Assembly (NCBI GenBank): GCA_003524305.1
Contig: DQHW01000011.1
Coordinates: 28,033 to 41,100, forward strand
Origin: Anaerolineaceae bacterium
GTDB lineage: Bacteria > Chloroflexota > Anaerolineae > Anaerolineales > Anaerolineaceae
Direction: 5' to 3'
Length of the DNA: 13,068 bases
This document shows, in pieces, positions 1 to 6,018 of this stretch. The position numbers were made by a program, and so were the translations under genes. Positions within the stretch are counted from its first letter, which is position 1; each line of letters opens with the position of its first letter. The notes beneath the pieces were generated by a model. It made no database searches. It had not been told where the DNA came from and saw only the letters and a program-made list of their open reading frames with translations.

Positions 1-1
1 G

Positions 2-430
2 CCGTGCAATCACTGCGACGGCTGCATCCGCAAGAAGGTTTTTTGCGTCCAACAAGACGATATGCAGGATATCTACGCCAAGTTGGTGGCTGCGGATGGA
101 GTGATTCTGGCCTCGCCAATCTATTGGTTCTCTTATAATGCGCAGCTCAAGGTTTTCATTGACCGCTGGTACGGGATCGCCCAGATTCAACCTGATTTCC
201 TTAAAGGCAAGCCCATGGGGGTGATTCTCGTTTACGGCGATACGGATGTGTTTACCTCGGGGGCGACCAACGCGATCAGGATTTTTGAGGATACCGCACG
301 CTGGGTGAAAAGCGGACCAGTGAGTTATGTTTACGGCACTGCCAACGATATTGGCGACGCGGTGAAGGATGCGGCTTTGATGGAAAGCGCCAGGAAACTG
401 GGGGAAAAGATGACGGAGATGGTGAAGTAA
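2..430 (+). CDS. Flavodoxin-family NAD(P)H/FMN oxidoreductase (5' truncated)
   Basis: The reading frame is open to the left edge, so this is the C-terminal part of a gene starting outside the window; the first visible methionine (62) is internal. The visible protein begins with a cysteine cluster PCNHCDGC followed by a further Cys, then DDM, and a SPIYWFSYNAQLKVFIDRW segment. Both are typical of the flavodoxin-like NADPH-dependent FMN reductase family, which binds FMN and passes electrons from NAD(P)H to small acceptors such as quinones or iron-sulfur partners. The substrate cannot be told from sequence. In this family the C-x2-C-x2-C segment before DDM often marks an 'iron-sulfur flavoprotein-like' variant, but whether a cluster binds here is inference. 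It is a soluble cytoplasmic protein with no visible link to the phage genes downstream. The gene ends in TAA and is followed by more than 300 noncoding bases. Confidence 0.85.
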   Translation, partial: PCNHCDGCIRKKVFCVQQDDMQDIYAKLVAADGVILASPIYWFSYNAQLKVFIDRWYGIAQIQPDFLKGKPMGVILVYGDTDVFTSGATNAIRIFEDTARWVKSGPVSYVYGTANDIGDAVKDAALMESARKLGEKMTEMVK

Positions 431-752
431 GAGAGATTTATATAACTCTCTCGCGAAGAGAATAAATCCTCTTGCCAAGCAAAATCCACAAAGAAAACCC
501 ATTTCTTGAATTATTCTAAACAGGTGGTATGCGTCTAGATTCAGTGAATCAAGTAAAGATTCACTGAATTTTGTAGTTTGGGTTATCGAGCAAGGATTTG
601 CCTTTTTCATTTCTTATCTGCCTGTGGATAAATGCGCGAGCTTGACTTTGGTTATTAAAATTATTTGTTTTTTCATTATCCGATTTCATTATTGATTTTT
701 CGCATTTCGATGCATAATTAGATTATCCATATTTTTGAGAGGAGAGATCTGC
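431..752. other. Intergenic region with a paired operator-like palindrome
   Basis: These 322 bases hold no convincing gene. They are AT-rich towards the right end. The main structure is the perfect inverted repeat at 539-569, listed separately. A short imperfect palindrome of the form CTCT-CGCGA-AGAG lies near 445-460. TTGATT (692-697) and CATAAT (713-718), 15 bases apart, could be a weak promoter for the membrane protein at 753; the spacing is short and support is poor. Confidence 0.5.
539..569. promoter_or_regulatory. Perfect 12-bp inverted repeat, operator-like or hairpin
   Basis: Arm ATTCAGTGAATC (539-550) is exactly complementary to GATTCACTGAAT (558-569), with a 7-base loop. Each arm contains a 9-base near-palindrome TTCA-S-TGAA (540-548 and 560-568), and the two are spaced 20 bp centre to centre, close to two helical turns. 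That layout suits two adjacent dimer sites of a transcription regulator. The alternative is an RNA hairpin acting as a terminator for the flavoprotein gene; the following T run (569-572) is short and the stem is AT-rich, so I find that less convincing. Confidence 0.4.
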
Positions 753-1400
753 ATGGCAAAACAATCTTACTCACTTGAACCAGGTGGCCCCAAACGTCTT
801 GAGATCCAATGGAAAGGGTTCTTCAAGAACACGACCATCGCACTGGATGGCGTTACTCTAGGCACTATTCCAGATCACATGACCTTGAGAACCCCCCAGG
901 AATTCAATCTCACCGATGGCAGTTTGTTAAAGGTGCAATTGGTGCAAAATCTGGCAGGGACAGAAATGCAGGTAACCCGAAATGGCGTTCCGCTGCCAGG
1001 GTCGGCGTCAAACCCCGAGACCAAGGTGGGTACTGCCGCCGGGATTATCTTTTTTGTAGCCGGTTTGAACCTGTTGTTGGGTATCATTGGTCTTCTCACT
1101 CGTTCAGAATTTTTAGCAACGCTTGGCATCGGCTGGTACAGTATCATTTTTGGTGCTTTTTTCCTGGTGATGGGGTTCCTGGTAAAAAAGCGTTCAATGG
1201 TGGCATTGATTTTGAGTATCGTGGTCTTCAGCCTGGATGCGCTGGTGGGCGTCATCGGCAGTGTGGCCATGGGCGGTTCTCCGGCGATTGGCGGGTTGGT
1301 GTTTCGAGTATTTTTGATCATCCCGATGGTGCAAGGGGTGGGGGCGATCACGGCGCTGAAGAAGACGTCCGCGCCGCCGAGTATGCCGCCTTCAATTTAA
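753..1400 (+). CDS. Hypothetical four-helix membrane protein with N-terminal beta-rich domain
   Basis: I do not recognise the family. The 215-residue product starts at the ATG at 753, chosen because GAGAGGAGAG lies about six bases upstream; an in-frame TTG at 735 has no comparable site. Residues 1-90 look soluble and beta-rich, with many short alternating hydrophobic stretches and the pattern LDGVTLGTIP. Four hydrophobic segments follow at roughly 92-115, 120-144, 148-172 and 178-202, the second and third joined by a short KKR loop. There is no signal peptide, so the N-terminal domain probably faces the cytoplasm and the even number of helices returns the tail to the same side. The C-terminus is a short Pro/Ser tail. 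It stands alone, with large gaps on both sides. Membrane location is well supported; function is unknown. Confidence 0.7.
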   Translation: MAKQSYSLEPGGPKRLEIQWKGFFKNTTIALDGVTLGTIPDHMTLRTPQEFNLTDGSLLKVQLVQNLAGTEMQVTRNGVPLPGSASNPETKVGTAAGIIFFVAGLNLLLGIIGLLTRSEFLATLGIGWYSIIFGAFFLVMGFLVKKRSMVALILSIVVFSLDALVGVIGSVAMGGSPAIGGLVFRVFLIIPMVQGVGAITALKKTSAPPSMPPSI

Positions 1401-1402
1401 GC

Positions 1403-1434
1403 TCACGCAGAGGCGCAGAGATCGCAGAGAAAAC
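1403..1434. repeat. CGCAGAG-type degenerate interspersed repeat
   Basis: Three near-copies of a 9-10-base unit run in tandem, CACGCAGAG, GCGCAGAGA and TCGCAGAGA, ending in an A run. The same pattern with CGCRAAG variants recurs at 11966-12235, beyond the phage genes. It resembles a family of mobile-like intergenic repeats found in many copies in large environmental genomes; the family assignment is from memory. Confidence 0.55.
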
Positions 1435-1737
1435 CTTTATATTTAGTTCCTTTACCTCCAGATTCTGGGAATCGTGCAGACGCCCTATGCTTTGCAGTGG
1501 GTGCAGGTTCCCGGAATTTTTGTTTTTTGTTTTTATGCACGAATGGTTTAGACAGCCCATGGTTGCTTCAAATTGAATACGATTTTTGATTATTAAGGTG
1601 CAAGATTTAATTGTTTACGTCCAGAATAAGAGCCAGTTTGAGAAGTATCTGGAGTTGGTAATGTAAAAATGTTAGTAAGATGTAAAGAAGCAAGGCTTAT
1701 TGCAAAAAAAATAGACAACTCCCATCAATAAATGTCA

Positions 1738-1743
1738 TATAAT
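1738..1743 (+). promoter_or_regulatory. Putative promoter -10 box of the DUF488 operon
   Basis: A perfect TATAAT lies 16 bases before the first start codon of the three-gene operon. The best upstream match to a -35 box is TAGACA (1712-1717), 20 bases away, which is longer than ideal. If correct, the transcript would begin near 1750 with a leader of only about ten bases, directly over the AGGGA ribosome-binding site. Confidence 0.4.
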
Positions 1744-1759
1744 ATTAGATAGGGAAATT

Positions 1760-2335
1760 ATGATGATAGACCGTGATGACTATATAAGTAATGACTTGTA
1801 TCCAATTTATTCGATTGGTCATAGCAATGTGTCTTCATCAAGAATAATCGAACTCATAAAGCCGTATAATATTGAAGTTTTGGTTGATGTGCGAAGTTCT
1901 CCTTACAGCCAGTATGCCCCTCAATTTAATCGTGAAGTGCTTGAATCCACCTTAAAATTTGACGGCTTGGGGTATCATTATGCCGGCGATTCTTTAGGCG
2001 GCCGACCAAAAAATGCATCGTGTTATAAGAACCATATCATCCCCGAAGAACATGCTGATTATTTACACCTTGTTGATTATCCTGCGGTTATGGAAAAATT
2101 ATTTTTCCAAAAAGGAATTCAACAATTGCTTGAATTGGCAAGCCAAAAATGTATTGTAGTGATGTGCAGTGAAGAAGATCCTGGTGTTTGCCACCGACAT
2201 CACATGATCGGAAAATATCTTAAGCAACACGGAATCACTTTGCTGCATATTCGTAAAGACGGCAAGGTGGTAAAAGATCATCATCTTCCAAATCTTCAAG
2301 AAATCATCCCAATGGAACAACCTAGTTTATTTTAG
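1760..2335 (+). CDS. DUF488 domain protein (operon gene 1)
   Basis: This 191-residue soluble protein belongs to the DUF488 family, whose biochemical role is not established. Family marks: YSIGHSN at residues 17-23, the acidic strand VDVRSSP at 42-48, GGRP at 80-83, and near the C-terminus CSEEDPGVCHRHH (136-148), a C-S-E-x5-C-H-R motif that looks like an active or metal-binding site. An AGGGA site (1751-1755) serves either of two adjacent ATGs; 1760 gives a spacing of 4 and 1763 gives 7, so 1763 is a possible true start. The gene begins an operon: the next start is only 8 bases after its stop. Codon use is AT-rich compared with the phage genes to the right. Compared with its neighbour it has an N-terminal extension of about 13 residues and a C-terminal tail (IRKDGKVVKDHHLP). 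The family call is secure; a nucleic-acid-related role is inference from the operon. Confidence 0.88.
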   Translation: MMIDRDDYISNDLYPIYSIGHSNVSSSRIIELIKPYNIEVLVDVRSSPYSQYAPQFNREVLESTLKFDGLGYHYAGDSLGGRPKNASCYKNHIIPEEHADYLHLVDYPAVMEKLFFQKGIQQLLELASQKCIVVMCSEEDPGVCHRHHMIGKYLKQHGITLLHIRKDGKVVKDHHLPNLQEIIPMEQPSLF

Positions 2336-2343
2336 GCAAAAAC

Positions 2344-2781
2344 ATGGAACTGTTTACCATTGGGTTCACCCAGAAAACCGCCCAGACCTTTTTTGAACAA
2401 TTGGCATCCAACAATGTGGAATGCCTGGTGGATATTCGTTTGCATCCAGATGGTCAGCTCGCGGGTTTCTCAAAGAAAAATGATCTGCAATATTTTCTGA
2501 GAGAGTTGATTGATTGCGACTATCGCCATATAGAACTGTTGGCTCCCTCAGACGAGATTTTAAAAGATTATCGGTCTGATAAAAATTGGCAAAAGTATGA
2601 ACAGGTATATCTGGAATTGATGGGGCAGCGGGGGGTTCCTGATGCGCTGGACCGTAATCTCTTTGAGAGCAAGAAATGTTGTTTATTGTGCAGTGAGTTG
2701 ACGGCGGAACATTGCCACCGCCGTCTGGCCGCAGAACTGATTCACGAAAAATGGAGTGGGTTTTCGATCATTCATTTGTAA
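2344..2781 (+). CDS. DUF488 domain protein, compact divergent paralogue (operon gene 2)
   Basis: A second DUF488 protein of 145 residues, clearly related to the preceding one but strongly diverged. It has FTIGFTQ at residues 4-10 in place of YSIGHSN, VDIRLHP at 29-35 in place of VDVRSSP, and CSELTAEHCHRR at 116-127, keeping the same C-S-E-x5-C-H-R spacing. The GGRP segment and the basic C-terminal tail of the first copy are missing, so it is close to a minimal domain. The start at 2344 is supported by AGG overlapping the upstream stop, 7 bases before the ATG. It sits between gene 1 and the DuOB-like gene with gaps of 8 and 18 bases, so the three are almost certainly co-transcribed. Two unequal copies in a row suggest a heterodimer or division of labour, but that is inference. 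The product is cytoplasmic with no membrane segment. Confidence 0.86.
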   Translation: MELFTIGFTQKTAQTFFEQLASNNVECLVDIRLHPDGQLAGFSKKNDLQYFLRELIDCDYRHIELLAPSDEILKDYRSDKNWQKYEQVYLELMGQRGVPDALDRNLFESKKCCLLCSELTAEHCHRRLAAELIHEKWSGFSIIHL

Positions 2782-2799
2782 ATACCTGCGGGGGTAAAA

Positions 2800-3576
2800 A
2801 TGATGACAGAATTAACCATCACCGATCTAACCAATATGCATGCCGGGAGAATATGTGTAGCTGGAGTCAACGATAAGGGGGAATCCATAAGACCCCAGTT
2901 TCGAAGACAACATTTTATGCGGGAGTGGTGTACAAGCGGAGGACAGGTGATCCGTCCCTTCTCAAAAATACAACTGGATTTAATTGAGAGGAAATGCTCA
3001 CCACCACACACCGAAGACTGGATCATTGCCGATGATTGCATAAAATTGACGGGGGAAGTTGAAAAAGCAAAGCGGCAATATTTTCTCGAAAAGCTGCTTG
3101 ACCCAGATGTTGAAAGTATATTCGGTGCGAAGATCCAGCACATCAAGGACGAGGGAACCTTTACCAACAGCGGCGAAGGGAACCGGTCACTTGGAACGAT
3201 CAGGGTAAAAAGAACTTACCTTTTTTCTAATAAGTGTTTTGAAGATAACAGGCATGACTGCCGGATTAGTTTTTTGGACGCCGCGGATAAATGGTACCGG
3301 CTAAAAATCGTGGATTTGACCTTCCAGACTTATGTGGATCATTTAAGGAGCAAGCCACTCAGCGCTGAGGAAGTTTCAAAGATGATAGACCGAACCTTTT
3401 ACCGCAAGGATATTTACATGCGGATTGGACTCTCGCGCGGGTGGGGGATGCATCCGGAGCGGTGTTATCTGCAAATCAACGGGGTGTATACCTTCCCTGA
3501 CTATTTGGAGGGGAAGTGTTTCACGGATTTTGAGGCTCCAACAAAAGATAATGAAATCGTTGATTTTTCAATTTAA
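2800..3576 (+). CDS. Dual OB (DuOB)-like domain protein (operon gene 3)
   Basis: This 258-residue soluble protein resembles proteins annotated as 'dual OB domain-containing'. The supporting segments, recognised from memory, are the N-terminal strand pair RICVAGVNDKGESIRP (17-32), the second-half start GTIRVKRTYLF, and the C-terminal block RIGLSRGW then C-Y-L-Q-I-N-G-V-Y-T-F-P-D-Y-L. OB folds commonly bind single-stranded DNA or RNA, so the likely role is nucleic-acid recognition, possibly giving specificity to the DUF488 partners. No nuclease motif is obvious. The start is at 2800, with a second ATG at 2803, behind a poor GGGGGT site, so translation may depend on coupling to the upstream gene. 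It is the last gene of the operon; an intrinsic terminator follows at 3765. Family call moderate; role inferred. Confidence 0.68.
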   Translation: MMTELTITDLTNMHAGRICVAGVNDKGESIRPQFRRQHFMREWCTSGGQVIRPFSKIQLDLIERKCSPPHTEDWIIADDCIKLTGEVEKAKRQYFLEKLLDPDVESIFGAKIQHIKDEGTFTNSGEGNRSLGTIRVKRTYLFSNKCFEDNRHDCRISFLDAADKWYRLKIVDLTFQTYVDHLRSKPLSAEEVSKMIDRTFYRKDIYMRIGLSRGWGMHPERCYLQINGVYTFPDYLEGKCFTDFEAPTKDNEIVDFSI

Positions 3577-3710
3577 CAATTACCGAAAATAAGACTTGTA
3601 TGCTTATCTTAAGATTCGAATTATCATGGAAATCTTGGCTTTTTTAATAATAAGAAGGGTCAATACTAATATTTTGATATAACTTTGCCACATTTATAAG
3701 TCATTTGGAA

Positions 3711-3758
3711 AAACCTTGGTGGGGATTGCTTCGTCCTTACAGGCCTCGCAATGACAGT
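3711..3758. repeat. Interspersed palindromic repeat, copy 1 (ATTGC...GCAAT type)
   Basis: The sequence AAACCTTGGTGGGGATTGC, a variable centre, then CTCGCAATGACAG recurs at 10195-10247 with both ends identical. ATTGC and GCAAT pair across the variable centre. Such short hairpin repeats are scattered between genes in many bacterial genomes. One copy lies just outside the phage genes and the other inside them. Confidence 0.75.
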
Positions 3759-3764
3759 TAAGTT

Positions 3765-3791
3765 AAAACTTGCCGATTTGGCAAGTTTTTT
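3765..3791 (+). terminator. Intrinsic terminator after the DUF488 operon
   Basis: AAAACTTGCC (3765-3774) pairs perfectly with GGCAAGTTTT (3780-3789) around a 5-base loop GATTT and is followed by further T residues. It is a textbook Rho-independent terminator and would insulate the phage genes from operon transcription. Confidence 0.8.
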
Positions 3792-3875
3792 ATTTAAAAA
3801 TTCGCCAAAGTGGCAAGACCCATTTTCTCCCGTTTATGAGATGATTGAAATATCAATAGAATATGTGTTCTAAAT

Positions 3876-3882
3876 AAAGGAG
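3876..3882 (+). promoter_or_regulatory. Ribosome-binding site AAAGGAG deciding the 3887 start
   Basis: AAAGGAG lies 4 bases before the ATG at 3887. It supports a real start for the first gene of the phage cluster, which otherwise has weak homology evidence. Confidence 0.6.
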
Positions 3883-3886
3883 TCGT

Positions 3887-4246
3887 ATGCCTAGAAAAAA
3901 GTACCCTGAAACTGTGGAAGGGATCGATGTAGAAATTGATTTCTTGCATGAATTAATAGCAAAAACTATGGAAAAGTGTTCGGCAAAAATGACCCTTGAG
4001 AATCTCATCAAAGTCATTGACGCCGTTGGGAAGAATTCGTTAAATCTAGCCCGCATGATGAAGATCCGGGTGGAATTAGTCAATCAACAAACAGGACCGG
4101 GTGCTATGCTGCGCCAGACCCTGCTTGAATTGGAAGATGAATGGCCCGAACTTAAACAGTTGGTGGCAGACTATCCACTATATTTGCAAGAAGATAATTC
4201 ACCTTCAGCAGTTGAAAAACCTAAAGGTACTGATGAAAAGTTTTGA
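3887..4246 (+). CDS. Putative terminase small subunit / phage hypothetical protein
   Basis: A 119-residue, mostly helical, charged protein lying immediately before the large terminase and overlapping it by 14 bases. By position it is the natural candidate for the small terminase subunit, which recognises packaging sites on phage DNA and stimulates the large subunit. I cannot identify a clear helix-turn-helix motif. Visible features are a basic start MPRKKYP, an amphipathic helix region around residues 40-66 (TLENLIKVIDAVGKNSLNLARMM by eye), and an acidic C-terminal half with LLELEDEWPEL. The strong AAAGGAG site fixes the start. Its base composition is AT-rich, like the start of the terminase gene and unlike the rest of the phage module. 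The real-gene call is good; the function rests on context only. Confidence 0.6.
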   Translation: MPRKKYPETVEGIDVEIDFLHELIAKTMEKCSAKMTLENLIKVIDAVGKNSLNLARMMKIRVELVNQQTGPGAMLRQTLLELEDEWPELKQLVADYPLYLQEDNSPSAVEKPKGTDEKF

Positions 4247-5864
4247 TGCGCAACAAGCTTCTGAAGAAATATCTGATGAAGATGAAAAAATCAGTATGAA
4301 TTTTAAAGTACTTCTCACCAAGAAGAGAGAGTTTGCCAGATACCTGACAGGATTGCGATTACGCAATTATCAGCAAGGTGTTTTCGAAACCGTTCTCGAC
4401 TCAATCCTGCGAAAAAAAGGATATTCACTTGTCGTCTTGTTTCCTCGCCAATCAGGTAAAAATGAGTTGCAAGCCCATCTTGAAGTATATCTACTCACAA
4501 TCCTATCGCGCCATACAGTAGACATCATTAAAGTTTCTCCAACTTTAAAACCCCAAGCTCAGACTTGCATGCGGCGCTTTGAACAAGTTGCCCGCAGAAA
4601 CTTGCTGGTAAGCAGCCTGTGGAAAAAAGAAGGGGGTAATTCATACCGGGTGGAAGGTGCGCGCATTACTTTTTTGTCGGCGGCGACGGGGAGCAATATT
4701 GTGGGGGCAACGGCGTCTGGCTTGCTGGAGGTGGATGAGGCACAGCAGGTGAGTATTGAGAAGTATGACCGGGATATTGCGCCGATGAGCGCGTCGACCT
4801 GCGCTACGCATGTGTTTTGGGGCACGGCCTGGACGAGCGCGACGCTGCTGGCGCGCGAGCTGCGCGCCGCGGAAGAAGCGGAAAAGAAGGATGGGGTCAG
4901 GCGGGTGTTCAGGCTGACAGCGGAGGATGTGATGAAGGAGCTGGAGGCATACCGCAAGCATGTGGAAGAGAAGGTTGCACGCTTTGGCAGGACGCACCCC
5001 ATGGTGCGGACGCAGTATTTCTCTGAGGAAGTGGACGGAGAGGGCGGGATGTTCCCCGCCGAGCGGGTGGCCTTAATGAAGGGTCATTCGACCCATTCAG
5101 TTTTAAACCCAAATAGTTTGTATGCGTTGTTACTAGACGTAGCCGGCGAGGATGAGGGGGTGCGCGGGATAGACGGCGCAATGAGCATGGCGAACCCGTC
5201 CAGGGATGCGACGGCGCTGACGTTGGTGGAAATCATTTTGGATCAAATCGAGGAAAACCGGGCGGGTGATGAGAGGGCAGGTGGAGAGCGGGCAGGTCAC
5301 GGACCTGCCCCTACGATGCAAATTTACCGGCTGGTAAAACGCTGGCAGTGGATCGGGGCAAATCATGTGACGCTGCAAACGACGATCCGCGATATTGCGT
5401 TGGAATGGAAGGTGCGGGCATTAGTGGTAGACGCCACGGGTGTGGGCGCGGGTCTGGCCTCCTTTCTGGACCGCGCCCTGCCCGGGCGGGTGACGCCGTT
5501 CACGTTCAACAGTGCCTCAAAATCCGCGCTGGGGTGGGATTTTCTGGCGATCGTGGATTCAGGACGCTGGCAGGAGCCTGTCTTTGCCGATCTGCCAGGG
5601 GATGAGCAGGTGCGCCATCAAGCTGAATTCTTTGCACAGCTTGCGGCCTGCCAGTATGAGGTAAGCAACGACGCCAAGCGCACGATGAAGTGGGGGGTGC
5701 CCGAAAACGCAAGGCACCCGATCAGCGGAGAACCGCTGCACGACGACTGGGTGCTTTCCGCGGCGCTGTGTGGGGTGCTGGAGAAGATGGATTTGCGGAG
5801 TGCGGGTGCGGCTTTTATTGTGCAGGCTCGTGATCCGTTGGGTGAGATGGATGGGAAATTCTGA
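4233..5864 (+). CDS. terL: Phage terminase large subunit
   Basis: The ATPase-nuclease motor that packages DNA into the prohead and cuts it. The 543-residue product starts at ATG 4233, preceded by AAAGG five bases upstream and overlapping the previous stop; an earlier in-frame ATG (4101) would read through the upstream gene and is rejected. Walker A is PRQSGKNE (71-78), Walker B LLEVDEA with D168 and E169, and a coupling motif FWGTAWTS follows at 195-202. The RNase H-like nuclease has LLLDVAGED (D302), VVDATGVG (D400) and LHDDWVLS (D504/D505). All key residues are present, so it looks functional. Two oddities: about residues 343-361 are encoded by an in-frame repeat insertion (RAGDE-RAGGE-RAGHG), and base composition jumps within the ATPase domain, from 28% GC at 4261-4320 to 72% at 4801-4860. 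The large subunit usually pairs with the small subunit upstream and docks on the portal encoded downstream. Confidence 0.95.
   Translation: MKSFDAQQASEEISDEDEKISMNFKVLLTKKREFARYLTGLRLRNYQQGVFETVLDSILRKKGYSLVVLFPRQSGKNELQAHLEVYLLTILSRHTVDIIKVSPTLKPQAQTCMRRFEQVARRNLLVSSLWKKEGGNSYRVEGARITFLSAATGSNIVGATASGLLEVDEAQQVSIEKYDRDIAPMSASTCATHVFWGTAWTSATLLARELRAAEEAEKKDGVRRVFRLTAEDVMKELEAYRKHVEEKVARFGRTHPMVRTQYFSEEVDGEGGMFPAERVALMKGHSTHSVLNPNSLYALLLDVAGEDEGVRGIDGAMSMANPSRDATALTLVEIILDQIEENRAGDERAGGERAGHGPAPTMQIYRLVKRWQWIGANHVTLQTTIRDIALEWKVRALVVDATGVGAGLASFLDRALPGRVTPFTFNSASKSALGWDFLAIVDSGRWQEPVFADLPGDEQVRHQAEFFAQLAACQYEVSNDAKRTMKWGVPENARHPISGEPLHDDWVLSAALCGVLEKMDLRSAGAAFIVQARDPLGEMDGKF
5260..5316. repeat. 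In-frame 15-bp tandem repeat plus hairpin inside terL
   Basis: Three copies of a 15-base unit starting GGGCRGGT begin at 5260, 5275 and 5290. The third forms a perfect 9-bp hairpin, GGGCAGGTC-ACG-GACCTGCCC (5290-5310), followed by CTACG. This is the usual form of a GC-rich intergenic palindrome ending GCCCCTAC, here read in frame as RAGDE-RAGGE-RAGHG-PAPT. A related GTAGGGGC end occurs at 10005-10040. Confidence 0.75.
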
Positions 5865-5999
5865 GAGCAGAGAACCGAGAACTGAGAGCCGTAAGAACAG
5901 TAACTTGATAATCCATAACTATCTCTATAAGTCATTAGTTTTTACGATTCTCGGTTCTCAATTCTCGATTCTCGTTTTTCTTCTCGGCTCTCAGAACTC
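5863..5999. repeat. Heptamer tandem repeats in inverted orientation
   Basis: Immediately at the terL stop, four 7-base units GAGARCH run without gaps (5863-5890). About 57 bases later, TTCTCRR units run at 5948-5975 and again at 5981-5994. The two arms are complementary: GAGAACCGAGAA (5870-5881) matches 5948-5959 exactly, and 5882-5891 matches 5985-5994 exactly. The whole could fold into a long hairpin between terL and the lysozyme gene. Confidence 0.75.
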
Positions 6000-6018
6000 A
6001 AAAAGAAAGGGGTAAACC

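Larger units (their letters stand above)
1401..1759. other. Intergenic region: decayed GC-repeat element and promoter zone
   Basis: These 359 bases carry no recognisable gene. The left end holds the CGCAGAG repeat block (1403-1434, listed separately). At 1598-1666 a 23-codon frame beginning GTG reads plausibly (YVQNKSQFEKYLELVM) and could be the tail of a decayed gene, but it is too short to support. The right end holds the promoter of the DUF488 operon. Confidence 0.5.
3577..3886. other. Intergenic junction between host operon and phage genes
   Basis: These 310 AT-rich bases separate the DUF488 operon from the phage module. They hold a palindromic interspersed repeat (3711-3758), the operon terminator (3765-3791) and a small GCCA-AAG-TGGC palindrome (3804-3814). 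I see no integrase, no tRNA end and no attachment-site-like duplication, although this is where a left prophage boundary would be expected. Confidence 0.5.

Noticed and set aside
809..1576. 255-codon frame overlapping the membrane protein gene
   Set aside because: It is in another frame of a gene with clear transmembrane pattern and a good ribosome-binding site; its product is rich in Arg, Gly, Cys and Trp, typical of a shadow frame.
1598..1666. Short GTG-initiated frame reading YVQNKSQFEKYLELVM
   Set aside because: The amino-acid pattern is protein-like and may be the end of a decayed gene, but 23 codons with no recognised homology cannot support a feature.
4101..4232. Longer N-terminal extension of the terminase from ATG 4101
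   Set aside because: These 44 codons lie inside the upstream gene in another frame, encode an unlikely Cys/Trp-rich peptide, and have no ribosome-binding site; ATG 4233 has AAAGG at good spacing.
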